Below are positions 46,507-55,458 of a stretch of DNA of 64,000 bases, piece after piece. The notes under the pieces were generated by a model. That model made no database searches and was not told where the DNA came from. It saw nothing but the letters and a program-made list of their open reading frames with translations. The position numbers and the translations under genes are program-made. The DNA comes from Macrosoma leucophasiata (lineage: Eukaryota; Arthropoda; Insecta; Lepidoptera; Hedylidae). The stretch's first letter is position 1. Each line of letters starts with the position of its first letter. The stretch is taken from assembly GCA_036365455.1 (NCBI GenBank), contig JAWQUS010000010.1, positions 19,268,501 through 19,332,500 of the forward strand, given 5' to 3'.

Positions 46507-46723
46507 AATGATACAAATATGAACAGTAGGAAAACTGCGTACAAAATGTTAAAAACGGCACACTCACACAAACATGCGCATCGACGTTCGAGTAGCGAGT
46601 GACTCGCTACTGCAGCACTGGCCAGCACTGCGAGAACCGCTTAGGGGCCTCGTCGATGCGCATGTTTGTATGAGATGTGCCGTTTCAACGTTTTGTTACC
46701 ATACTGGTCATATTTTTACTGTG
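46507..46723. mobile_element. fold-back MITE (rep-M), 217-bp form
   Basis: ATACAAATATGAACAGTAGG at the left and CCATACTGGTCATATTTTTAC at the right. Inside are ACGGCACACTCACACAAAC and its inverted partner, then CATGCGCATCGACG mirrored by CGTCGATGCGCATG. Related to 10665-10756, which lacks the central GC-rich part. The two frames spanning 46395-46771 are shadows. Confidence 0.65.
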
Positions 46724-47229
46724 GTAATGGGCGGCTCGCCCAAAAGTGTCACGTTATTCGTAATTTTTTAATCGCCGACACTTCTTTACCATTTTATGTT
46801 TTTCATTTTTAATTTTATTTGCCATAGAGTTTGTCAAAGTTTGGAAACTAAAACATTGTCTCCCTTATAATAGTTTCTCGTTATCTCGTAAATTGGTGAA
46901 TGTAGTTCCACGTCTGGTTCAAATTTATAAATAAAATTTGTACACGCTGACCGGCCGATTATTCATTTTTGTATTGACACAGCAGAAATGAAAACGGCGG
47001 AAGATTTCAATACAATTTGCTTCGACAGCGCGCTCCAAATAAATATGCTGATGTGCAATTATTAGGATACAAACTGACTTTGACCTGCTGACTTAGACGA
47101 TCAATTACGGAAGATGATTACCTGTAACAAAACAAAAATCAATTAGTTTTAGCACAGTCTAAGGACGTATTAAAGACGTGTGTTTTTCTTATACTATGAT
47201 TTATATATTACATCGTATACTGAGTGGTC
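46724..47229. other. no feature recognised
   Basis: No supportable gene or repeat. Confidence 0.45.
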
Positions 47230-47413
47230 TAATATCTTGTATTTTTTTAAATACGCTTATACTCAGAGCTCCACACTAGGAGGTCTGGGTTTATAACCCA
47301 GACCCGAGACAAATATCTTTAGGCCATACAAATATTTATTTCGGTACGGGCATCGAACCCGTGAGCCTCGGTTAAAACGGTCGTTACACACCGTTGTACC
47401 AACTGGCTCGTCA
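47230..47413 (-). mobile_element. rep-C tRNA-derived SINE
   Basis: On the minus strand 47413 reads GACGAGCCAGTTGGTACAAC (A-box region) and then CTCACGGGTTCGATGCCCGT (B-box/T-arm-like). A body follows, with a 10-bp hairpin GGTCTGGGTT/AACCCAGACC at 47282-47304. No acceptor-stem pairing, so a SINE and not a tRNA gene. A decayed relative is at 1145-1297. Confidence 0.7.
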
Positions 47414-47984
47414 TTTTAGTTTGTCAAAGACATGTTATTCAGACACTGTATTCCCATACCAGGATTCAAACACTCCGGGCATATTATGAAACTCCGAGAG
47501 TTGCACTAGGATTTTTTAAAAATTTTATCAGATATTAAATCGTTAAACCTTCGTCATCGTTATCGACAAACCTTAGAGAACCTAAGAAACAAACAGAGCA
47601 CTAATTTCAAATCAGTTTATGAATCCAAAGTAAAATACCTATGTCCTTTTGCGTTAGAATAAACGTTTAAATGAACTTCGTGTTTTTTGCCGTAAAATAG
47701 TTTATTTAAAACACCATATTAAATCTATAACGTGAAAGGAAATTTCGTTTACATTATGGGATCAAGAAAAGATTTCATACTGTCATCAATCATTCGCCGT
47801 TTTATGGATATCCTCAAAGTTGAATGTCATCAATTTGCCACAAAATGTGGTAAAAGGGAAAACGTCACTTTAATAATGTTGATTCAACATTGACCTACCT
47901 ATCTACTTCATTCTTTTGTATTAAGTGTTGGGTAGAGCTTCATATTGGAAAGAATATTTTTTGGGGTTCCATGGCTTAATGGCA
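47414..47984. other. no feature recognised
   Basis: No supportable feature. Confidence 0.45.
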
Positions 47985-48066
47985 AAAAAATTGAATCTAT
48001 ATAATTCGTTATGTCTGTCTATCTGTGTGTCCGTCGTATGTCACAGCCACTTTACTCCGAAACTAG
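47985..48066 (-). mobile_element. tail fragment of the moth non-autonomous element
   Basis: GTCTGTCTATCTGTGTGTCCG and TCACAGCCACTTTACTCCGAA are the reverse complement of the GTGGCTGTGAGAT...GGACAAACAGAC block at 7870-7905. The rest of the element is not recognisable. Confidence 0.5.
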
Positions 48067-48083
48067 ATATGAGCGCCGAAGAC

Positions 48084-48160
48084 AACTTGTCGGTGGCGGC
48101 GTCGGTTAAATATCTCCTCGGCGGCGGCGGCGTCAGCGGCGTGATCTTGGATTTTTTTTT
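48084..48160. other. CpG-rich GGCGGC low-complexity patch
   Basis: Repeated GGCGGC and GGCGTC units within an AT-rich surround. The overlapping frame (47925-48224) owes its Gly run to this repeat and is not convincing as a gene. The following AATATGACAATTGATTTC also occurs near 5988, so it may be the edge of an unknown repeat. Confidence 0.4.
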
Positions 48161-48239
48161 ATCAAGGATGCATTTTTCTAAACTCACTTTATCCCTCAGC
48201 CCGCCAGAAAAATATGACAATTGATTTCTTATTGTTCTT

Positions 48240-49062
48240 GAACCATATAGGGTCCATCTGCTGTTTCAGGGCTCAGTTTCCAACTTAAAGAACTTAGTTA
48301 CCTCCACATTTAGAGGAATAACGCTCACAAATATGGCACAGACATGGACGTTCCTTCGATGGTAGGTACCTAATGTTTTTCTTTAGATTTTTGTATCGAT
48401 AAGTATTTGAACGTATAGGTGATTTTTAAACCAATTAGCAAAAAATTAGCTTGATATTATTGTGGTCATTGTTTATTATTCATCATTAACGTCTATTCTT
48501 GTTTTGTCTTCGAATTTGTTTGGTATAAAAACGTTGATTCCAGAAAACGCAGTCCAACATTATGTGATCACATAAAAGGTGGAGTATAAAATGGGATCTC
48601 TTTGTCTATTGTTGAGATTTCCACGGAGATTTCTGTGCCGTAAACTTGGTATCGCACTTTGGTAACAATGCTAAGGTATTCTTTAAGACTCCACCGTTTC
48701 TACAGTAACTCCCGTGACGATTGTGTTTGCATGCTTTGCCTCGTAGTAAGTGAAGTAAATTATTGTGTTCTTAGGTTAGCTACACTCATTGAAATAAAAC
48801 TATTCTTACCGATATATCTTGCGAATATTAAATTAAAACGAATGAGTCAGTGCTCAAGATATTAATTTTACGTTCATTCTGAATTACGTGCAACAGGAGC
48901 AGTGTTTTGGTGTACCCGGAGCCCCCCACCCTCCTTTGTTCACTGAAGTCGGCACAGAGGTAGTTTTTAGAGGGTTCCAGTCCCTTATATCCCGACTCTC
49001 TCCCCCTAGAGAGCCGGTTTAATGCGAAGACATTTCCGCCTCGTTAAAAAAAGGTATATATC
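48240..49062. other. no gene supported
   Basis: The block 48890-49050 (CCCGGAGCCCCCCACCC, CTCTCTCCCCCTAGAGAGCC) is GC-richer than its surroundings and may be an unknown repeat. The frame at 48659-48865 has no domain. Confidence 0.35.
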
Positions 49063-49260
49063 TATCTTCTGCCAAATATCGTAGTAGTGTTCAGCACTGA
49101 CGTGTGCCGGTAAGAAGGTAATGTATCACTCTGATATAACTGTAATAACTATTGCAGAGGCATACCAACTTATCTTAGGGGTGGCAACGCATTTGCATTT
49201 TGGCCTTCGGATTGTGTAGATGTCTGTAAACGCAAGATTCTCCACCAGCATTACTTAAAA
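49063..49260 (+). mobile_element. rep-A, old copy lacking its head
   Basis: AGTAGTGTTCAGCACTGACG, GCCGGTAAGAAGGTAATGTA and GGGGTGGCAACGCATTTGCA in order. The first 70 bp and the tail are lost. Confidence 0.7.
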
Positions 49261-49716
49261 AAGTTCTATTAGTACCAAACAGACGCTATTTTTAAGATAA
49301 AAAACCAAGTTAACAATATTCCACTGAGGTTAACTATTGCAGGTTGAGTTTATATATAAAGAGTTGTGTACCACCTAGCGACGCGTTTCCATGGCAATCC
49401 CAAGGGTACTGTTCACACTGGAACTTGTTAAAGGTATTTCTATTTATGTATCGTCCCTTCATTCCGGGTTGTCGGAAAATGGGATATTCCAGGTGGGAGC
49501 TAAATGGGACAGCGGCTTTGATTTTGTCGCCTTTGTATTGATGAAACTTTATTTCATATTTATGAAAACCTGAAACAAAATTGGGTGAAATATGAAATTT
49601 CTTTGAGATTGTGTTTGTTAATGGTTGCAAATGTAGACAACATCTTCCTTCCATGTCGCGCATACCGCTTGTAAAGTTAAACTCTACGTTAACGAATGGC
49701 TTAATTTAATTTAAGT
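49261..49716. other. no gene supported
   Basis: A 109-codon minus frame (49334-49663) and two overlapping plus frames cover the same DNA. None shows a domain or homology I recognise. The minus frame is the longest in this gap and could be a fragment of something, but no case can be made. Confidence 0.3.
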
Positions 49717-49732
49717 TGTATAGATACTTGTT
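49717..49732. repeat. left copy of a 16-bp direct repeat around the compound SINE insertion
   Basis: TGTATAGATACTTGTT, identical to 50113-50128. Confidence 0.8.
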
Positions 49733-49746
49733 TTATATTATTTCGC

Positions 49747-49880
49747 ATTAACACATGCTTGTGAAATAAATTTTATTTTTAAAGAAAAATGGAAAGAAAA
49801 ATTTGACTTCAGGCGAGGCTCGAACTCGCGACCTACTGGGAATCTAGTCCAGCCGCTCTTCCAATTGAGCTACTGAAGAC
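49747..49880 (-). mobile_element. rep-D tRNA-derived SINE with 18-bp target duplication
   Basis: On the minus strand the element begins CTTCAGTAGCTCAATTGGAA (A-box region), continues through GCGAGTTCGAGCCTCGCC (B box) and ends in an A/T-rich tail. TGTTTTATATTATTTCGC flanks it at 49729-49746 and 49881-49898, a perfect 18-bp target duplication. The head is strongly tRNA-like, but no full cloverleaf with acceptor stem forms. Confidence 0.8.
49838..49878. repeat. left arm of a 41-bp perfect inverted repeat
   Basis: The SINE head here is the exact reverse complement of 50072-50112. Confidence 0.85.
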
Positions 49881-49881
49881 T

Positions 49882-49913
49882 GTTTTATATTATTTCGCGA
49901 AATAATATAAAAC
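49882..49913. repeat. 32-bp perfect palindrome without spacer
   Basis: GTTTTATATTATTTCG followed by its exact reverse complement CGAAATAATATAAAAC. Its left half is the right-hand target duplication of the rep-D SINE, so the element inserted beside or into a palindromic site. Confidence 0.9.
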
Positions 49914-50071
49914 AATTATTAAGGGTAAAAGCGACTTCTTTACGATATTCAATTAACTGAAAAGTCTATTACATCGGTTGCCTAACTAGCATAGTTGGTA
50001 ATAGATGGCGCTGCTGCTACCATAAAGCAATGCAATAGATGTGAAGGAAAGATTTGACAAATCGGGCAGGG

Positions 50072-50112
50072 CTTCAGTAGCTCAATTGGAAGAGCGGCTG
50101 GACTAGATTCCC
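50072..50112 (+). mobile_element. rep-D SINE head, truncated
   Basis: CTTCAGTAGCTCAATTGGAA continuing to GACTAGATTCCC, the first 41 bp of the SINE on the plus strand, cut off exactly where the 16-bp repeat TGTATAGATACTTGTT begins. Not a tRNA gene: no T arm. Confidence 0.8.
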
Positions 50113-50128
50113 TGTATAGATACTTGTT
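50113..50128. repeat. right copy of the 16-bp direct repeat
   Basis: TGTATAGATACTTGTT, identical to 49717-49732. Confidence 0.8.
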
Positions 50129-50174
50129 AGTCTTTGTTCTAAATTGGAGAGGAAACAAATGGCAGCTGTCATGG

Positions 50175-50219
50175 TAGTGGTGGTGATGGTGGTGGTGGTG
50201 GTGGCGGCGGCGGCGATGG
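50175..50219. repeat. (GGT)n / (GGC)n microsatellite
   Basis: GTGGTGGTGATGGTGGTGGT followed by GGTGGCGGCGGCGGCG. Simple trinucleotide expansion. Confidence 0.9.
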
Positions 50220-50647
50220 TCAATAATGCTCTATTCAAGTTTTCACTTCTGTCGACACTCCTGGATTGTACCCCTGTGTTTTTTTCAGATACGAATCTAT
50301 TGTGATATTACATTTTGCACACCTGTTAAGAAATTTTATATCTTCTTGAATAAGGTTTTAGCTTTTATTTAATGCTAGTCTTGATCTTTTATTTTATTTC
50401 CTTCGTTTTAGTGTACGTGATAAAACGCCACTCTCGGTAAAACTACAAAGTTTAAGTCCTATTGTAAATTTTATCGCGGTTTGGTTTTTCCTTTCCATCT
50501 CATATTTTTAGTATTGGTTAGTATTGATTGTTATAATAGATAGATAATTATAGCGTTTAAATTACAATGTTTTAAAGCCCTTTACGGGGTAGGCAGATTA
50601 GGAGGAAATTTTTTTTTCGCTATCATACACGGGAAAGAAAAATGGAC
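50220..50647. other. no gene; rep-B end fragment
   Basis: CCCTTTACGGGGTAGGCAGA at 50578-50597 matches the minus-strand tail of rep-B. The rest is AT-rich. Confidence 0.4.
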
Positions 50648-50852
50648 TAGCTGTCCCGGCAAACTTCGTATTGCCTCACAATGAAATAATGTGTCAAAGG
50701 TTTGATATATACGGACTATTTGTATGGAAAAATAAAATTGTAGATTTTACCATTTCCCTTCAATTTCTTCATATTTTCTTACCAAATCGGTCCAGCCGTT
50801 CTAGAGTTTTAGCGACACTAACGAACATCATTTGATTTTTATATATAAAGAT
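50648..50852 (+). mobile_element. RTE-like retroposon 3' end (rep-R), internally deleted
   Basis: CTAGCTGTCCCGGCAAACTT to GATTTTTATATATAAAGAT. The segment with CCTTCCCTGGACTTCC is absent: TTTTCTTACC is joined directly to AAATCGGTCCAGCCGTTC. Confidence 0.75.
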
Positions 50853-50969
50853 AGCCCCGTAAGTACTGTAGATAATTTCACAATGTATAGAGGTGACGAG
50901 GACACAAGGCAGTGGTGACGAGTCCGAATCCGGATCGAATCTTTTTGAAGAGATCCATAGAACAAGGAG

Positions 50970-51105
50970 GCAGTAATTTCTGTCACAGAGGTAAAATAAT
51001 GTTGGTTTAGGCGTGGCAACATATTGGGATCTCAAGTTATTTATGTCTACAGTATTCGCTTACCATCCTTGGGAAATGCCAGCTTGTTTACCACTTTCAT
51101 TCTGA
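50970..51105 (+). mobile_element. rep-A, decayed 3' half
   Basis: GCAGTAATTTCTGTCACAGAG, GGCGTGGCAACATATTGGG and CCAGCTTGTTTACCACTTTC keep the rep-A order. The tail is lost. The frames at 50769-51035 are shadows. Confidence 0.6.
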
Positions 51106-51150
51106 AAACACGCGGTGGGACTGTGATAATTTCTAACAACGTCATTAATT

Positions 51151-51468
51151 AACTGCCTCGATAGCCTAGTGGTAGCAGACCACTACAACTATGCTGAGGT
51201 CCTGGGTTCGATTCCCGGGTAGGGGGTTATCAGAGATAATGGTGTAAAGTCCTTTATGCTGGTTCTATTGGGATTTTTCCATTTTCTGTAAATTTCCCAG
51301 TACCTCGCTCGAAGTTTGGTAATGCGCCCGAAGATGTCAACAGGCTCGCCACCTGTTACATGGGCCGAAACGTAACCGGCGAATCGTGCATGTTTGCATG
51401 TATGCTTGAATGCATGCATTTACCTCTGCCTACCCCTTCGAGGATCACAGGCGTGAAATTCCTTTTTT
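51151..51468 (+). mobile_element. rep-B tRNA-derived SINE, full length
   Basis: ACTGCCTCGATAGCCTAGTG (A-box region), GGTCCTGGGTTCGATTCCCG (B box), then the 230-bp body to CCCCTTCGAGGATCACAGGC and GTGAAATT. The A-C-loop region is shorter than in 16685-16998. The minus frame 51189-51419 is antisense to the SINE. Confidence 0.85.
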
Positions 51469-52129
51469 TCTTCAATAATTAAATAAGAAAAGGAGATAGT
51501 AGTATGTCCTTGATACACGGTAATACACACCATGAAATGGAATGAGGTAGCATTTTTATTTCGTCTGAATTCGGAGTCACGGGCGCTACCATTACAGAAC
51601 ATTGTCGTTAAAGCGAGCCTGTGCGAAAGGTCCACACGAATTGCCTCAGTTTTTTAGAGTTACGACGGTCCAGCGTTTTTTACAGCTGGAAATTTATAAG
51701 GGTTCAAAAGAAAATTACGTTCCAATTAAGTTCATCTTAGGTAGAGTGATGTGTGTTGTATGTGTTCACGTCTAATTGACAGGTTGACGATGCGGTAGAG
51801 ACGTTAATATCTTACAGCAGTGCGTTAGATAAGCGATTGCCATCAGTTATATTATGTAGCTCATAATCATTTTTCGATTTAGTTAAATATTCGTGACTTA
51901 TATTAAGCTTTAGTGCCATATTTCGTTAGAGTCAAGTGTCCCTCCCCTCTACCAACTAAACGGTTGTTGTAAGAAATTCAAACGTTACGTCAATAGTCTA
52001 CATATAACGAAATTAAAAGGAAAACTTTCACATATAAGTTGGCTTTACAAGTGTGCGAGTAATAGTCGACCAAATGTAATACTTGAAATTTTTGAAAAAC
52101 TCCATAGAAAATATTTATTTATTTTTTCA
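51469..52129. other. no gene supported
   Basis: The minus frame 51420-51635 overlaps the SINE end and has no domain. Nothing else recognised. Confidence 0.4.
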
Positions 52130-52203
52130 TTACATTAATAGCATCTGTATTTCCTACAATTCTGGTGTACAATAAAGAATATTCTATTCTATATTCTATT
52201 CTA
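52130..52203 (+). mobile_element. LINE 3' end with (ATTCT)n tail
   Basis: TCTGGTGTACAATAAAGAATA with a polyadenylation signal-like AATAAA, then TTCTATTCTATATTCTATTC. LINE ends of this form are common in moths. Only the last tens of bases remain. Confidence 0.6.
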
Positions 52204-52204
52204 A

Positions 52205-52275
52205 TCATACCTAAAAACTACGGAACCCTACACTCCGCGTGGCCCGACACGCACTTGACCGGTTTTATTTATACT
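52205..52275 (-). mobile_element. head fragment of a moth non-autonomous element
   Basis: On the minus strand CCGGTCAAGTGCGTGTCGGG is followed by CACGCGGAGTGTAGGGTTCC and GTAG, a sister of the head at 7270-7320. Nothing downstream is conserved. Confidence 0.6.
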
Positions 52276-52423
52276 AGAAACGATCAAATAATTTGGTCGG
52301 TCCCAGGAAAAGTCGCGAAAACGAAGGTTCCAAAGGTGAATGACTAATACGATTACAGTATTATTCAGTTTATTTGCTTCTTCAGTTATTGAATAGGTAA
52401 TATAATTATATCCAAATAGATTC

Positions 52424-52697
52424 ACTGGTGGTAGAGTTCCCGTGTCGGAGCCCGAGTTCTTAGGCACCATTTATCTTCTGTCAAATGGTAGTGCTCAGCA
52501 CTATCATGTTCCGGTAAAACGTTAATATATGACGCCTTAACAACTATGACAAAAGGGAAACCGCTCTCAGGGGTGGCAACACATGTACATTCTAACCTCT
52601 GGTTTTTATGCAGATGTCTATAGCATCCAGTCATGCAAATATCATCAATTACCATACCTGTGAAGAAATGCTTGATTGCCACCATCGTCACATAAAA
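52424..52697 (+). mobile_element. rep-A, full-length older copy (A2)
   Basis: CACTGGTGGTAGAGTTCCCG, CAAATGGTAGTGCTCAGCAC, GGGGTGGCAACACATGTACA and ACCTCTGGTTTTTATGCAG are A2 variants. It ends GATTGCCACCATCGTCACATAAAA. The frames at 52228-52745 are antisense to it. Confidence 0.8.
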
Positions 52698-53164
52698 GCG
52701 TTTTATACCCGTTCCACCCGCATGTTTTGACCTACATATCTTCAAAAAAGGATTGGCCCGATTTTAATTAGTAAGGTAAGTCAGTCAATCTGAAAATTAA
52801 TTTTAGCTTGTGTACGCTTAAGTCCCTTGATTGAAACGATACAATATTTTACCCCACTTCATTAGCGACAGGATTCTTAATTTATTTTCAGTATCAAAAC
52901 AACGATAATAGGAAAATAAACAGTATGATGTATACGTTTTCACTAACATTCACTCGCGCTAATCGACTGTGAACACGAAACCTTCAAGAATTCCTGCAGT
53001 TACGGCCAGTGTGTCGTGATTTTAACGTAAAAAAATTATTTCTCATACAATAGCGAACTAAGGTGATTAGTGTTGTATTTTGGCTATATTATCATTACCT
53101 CATGTGTCAGTGTAGATCACATGACATTTCCATGCATATATTTATGTATGTACCAGTGGTGTAG
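52698..53164. other. no feature recognised
   Basis: No supportable gene or repeat. Confidence 0.45.
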
Positions 53165-53371
53165 AACCGCATCTGGCGTTGCTTGCTACCCCTGAGACCT
53201 TAGTTGTTATGTCTCCGTGATATATGAAAGGACGATACATTACCGCAAAACGATAGTGCTGAACTATATCATTTGGCGGCAGATACTCGTAGAGAGCGTA
53301 GGCACCACCGCATTGCCTAATGCGGTGGTGCCTACGCCCTCGAGTCCCAACACTGGGACTCTACCACCAGT
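53165..53371 (-). mobile_element. rep-A, older copy (A2) lacking its 3' third, with an internal inverted duplication
   Basis: CCCTGAGACCTTAGTTGTTATG, CAAAACGATAGTGCTGAAC, TTTGGCGGCAGATACTCG and CGAGTCCCAACACTGGGAC are A2 positions. The stretch GCGTAGGCACCACCGCATT (53296-53314) is present a second time in inverted form at 53319-53337, around a 4-nt loop. The two frames at 53217-53480 run through it. Confidence 0.75.
53296..53337. repeat. 19-bp perfect hairpin within rep-A
   Basis: 53296-53314 and 53319-53337 are exact reverse complements, loop GCCT. The other rep-A copies have only the right arm, so the left arm is a local inverted duplication. Confidence 0.9.
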
Positions 53372-53629
53372 TTCAGATAATCTTTGTATCCTAATAAAAT
53401 TAATTAATTTAAATAATTTAGTGCACACGCCATCTATTTCTATATTCAAAGATTCGCTTCTAATTTTATCTCCAAAATAGCGATGACAGAAAAAAAAACA
53501 AACAATTTGGGAATAAAGGATTCAATGTTAACTTACATCGCTAAACAGGTGAACATCAGTCCTCATTAATTCGTTGTGCATTCAAGACGTATATCAAGTT
53601 TGCTAAATTATTTTCTTAATACCCGCATC
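53372..53629. other. probable 5' UTR or flank of the LINE fragment
   Basis: No open frame. Sequence before the ORF1 ATG at 53630 may belong to the LINE, but its start cannot be placed. Confidence 0.3.
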
Positions 53630-54285
53630 ATGGCAAAGTGTAATCGTTGTAGTAAAGTGATTACCAAAAAATCTCCTGGCCTGGATGTAACCGTTGTGGA
53701 AACACGACACATGCTAATCTAACCTGCACCCAACTCTCTGTTAAGCAACTGGGACTTCTTCAAGCAGCTGATAATCTGGAGTGGACATGCTATGACTGCT
53801 CCGCTAAGTCACCGAGAAGAACGTCGTTTGTAGTACCTGACGACGGAGACGGCGATGATGAAGATAATGACATGCAAAGCGGTGGTGAAATATATCCTAT
53901 CGATATGAAGAAATTAGTTGCAGATATTACCAAACAAATGGATAAGCTGCTCAAACGTGACCTAAAGGAAATACATCAGTCACTGCAATATACCAGTGAG
54001 AAAGTGGATGAATGCCTGGAAAACATGGAAGCATTCAAAGAAAAGATACAGCAGCTAGAGAAAAAGAATGTGGACTTGGCTAATCACAATAAACATCTAG
54101 AAAGAAAAATAGAGGCGCAAGAGCAAAGATTAAATGAGTATGAACAAAATCATCTAAATAAAGTTATTGAAGTTCAAAATGTTCCCATTCAAGGAAATGA
54201 AAACCTGTGTACACTTGTAGAAGGACTGGCTAACAAACTACAAATGAAACCCGAAAAAGTACAAAATATCAAGCGGTTACCCACT
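53630..54285 (+). pseudogene. LINE ORF1 remnant: PHD-like zinc finger plus coiled coil
   Basis: ORF1 of a non-LTR retrotransposon, a nucleic-acid-binding partner of the reverse transcriptase. ATG at 53630 opens MAKCNRCSKVITKKSPGLD. A one-base loss near 53685 then shifts the frame; read in the next phase the finger continues CNRCGNTTHANLTCTQLSV and LEWTCYDCSAKSPRR, giving Cys-Cys...Cys-Cys...His...Cys...Cys-Cys as in PHD fingers. An acidic linker (PDDGDGDDEDND), then about 110 residues of heptad-rich coiled coil (for example EAFKEKIQQLEKKNVDLAN), follow at 53872-54180. The conserved FP25-like part is cut at about 54285, after NIKRLPTK. The longest intact frame is 53872-54348, whose last 20 residues are foreign. 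No ORF2 follows. Confidence 0.75.
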
Positions 54286-54460
54286 AAATGTCTTTTTCTC
54301 GGTAGAAAGGCATTCGCCGGTCCGGCAGGCCTCTCTCTCGTTCGGTGACTCATCGTTACGTTACCGGGCGTTACACTTTTTCATGAGTGACTCCGAGCCG
54401 CAACCTAATTTAAGACGTTGTCACGTCAAAAAAAAAACAGCATAACGTAGATCTAAAATT
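54286..54460. other. unidentified sequence replacing the rest of the ORF1
   Basis: From TCTTTTTCTCGGTAGAAAGG the sequence no longer resembles the ORF1; it is GC-richer and ends with GTTGTCACGTC and an A run. It could be another retroposon that truncated the ORF. Confidence 0.4.
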
Positions 54461-54652
54461 CTATATTAATTACACTAAACAGATTGTTTGAACACGTTAA
54501 TGACTATCTGGTTGTGTTTTTGGCATAAAGCGTCGCATTTTAAATTCGAACAGTTTAACAAAGTGTAATATAGAACAGCAATATGAGAGTTTCAAAAAGA
54601 TGTCGTTTTATAAATAACTAAGTAGCCTATGTACTTTCTCAAAGTCAGCTTT
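54461..54652. other. no feature recognised
   Basis: AT-rich, nothing supported. Confidence 0.4.
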
Positions 54653-54757
54653 GTCTCTGTACCAAATTTCATTAAAATCGGTTCAGTCGTTTGGACGTGA
54701 AAAGTTAACAGACAGACAGACAGAGTTACTTTCGCATTTATAATATTAGTAGGGATT
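54653..54757 (+). mobile_element. RTE-like retroposon 3' end fragment
   Basis: CCAAATTTCATTAAAATCGG, CAGTCGTTTGGACGTG, a (CAGA)n run and TTTATAATATTAGTAGGGA. This order is the typical end of RTE-type elements in moths. Confidence 0.7.
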
Positions 54758-55201
54758 ACAGGTAATGTCGCGACAGAAAAATCTATAATGAGACAACAAT
54801 CTGAATGTTTTTTTTGTAGACTTCTAGGTCTATTAAGAAACTCAAATTGAATCCGACAACTAATTTAATTCTGCTTTTGATTCCATTGATATTTAATTTG
54901 GGGAATATAGGTACTAAGCAATAAGAAGGTCCAATGTTGTAGAGCTCATCAGAATACAACAATGGTGAAGACGTGTTCAAAAGCGTATCACGTATAGATA
55001 TCACTGAGAGTTAACTGAACACGTATCAATTGGATCCACCAATCAATGTATCGTCACGGGGCATAACTAGTGTTGCCTAGGTGAAGCAAACTTGCGAAAT
55101 ATGTAAAGATTTTAAAGATAAAAATACTGAATTATTTGAACCAGGACTTTGAACCTTTCTTTTGTGACTTTTAGAACACTAGCTTAGTCGCACTAACACT
55201 A
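54758..55201. other. no feature recognised
   Basis: The minus frame 54783-55004 shows no domain. Confidence 0.4.
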
Positions 55202-55350
55202 AGTCTGGGTTCCACCAAGAATACCAAGATATTTGTTAATGTTAAAATTATTGTAACATTTCACATCCTTCTCTTACTTATAGTAATCTGTTAAAGTTAG
55301 AGAAGGATGTGAAATGTTGCTATAATTTTAACTTTAACAAATATACGTTA
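55202..55350. mobile_element. fold-back MITE (rep-G), copy 3, decayed
   Basis: GTCTGGGTTCCACCAAG at the left, CACATCCTTCTCTTAC mirrored by GTTAGAGAAGGATGTG in the centre. The right terminus has lost the GGTGCAACCCAGGC end. Confidence 0.7.
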
Positions 55351-55458
55351 TACCTAATGTAACTTAATGCAATAAATAATTATATTTAAAAGGGAGATGA
55401 AATACAAATATATTTTAATCACTTAAATATGAATACGAGCAAATTAATACACTGAACA

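Noticed and set aside
47345..47413. tRNA gene on the minus strand
   Set aside because: A and B boxes and a T-arm-like stem are present, but there is no pairing acceptor stem, and a diverged body with a relative at 1145-1297 makes it a SINE. The same applies to 16925-16998, 27460-27538, 49800-49880, 50072-50112 and 51151-51225.
48084..48160. Glycine-rich protein segment or CpG promoter
   Set aside because: The composition comes from a GGCGGC microsatellite-like stretch next to a repeat fragment.
49334..49663. 109-codon minus-strand frame
   Set aside because: No domain, overlapping open frames on the opposite strand, and no neighbouring gene structure.
53872..54348. 158-codon coiled-coil frame as a host gene
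   Set aside because: Upstream PHD-like cysteines in another phase and the FP25-like continuation identify a LINE ORF1 remnant; its last residues are foreign.
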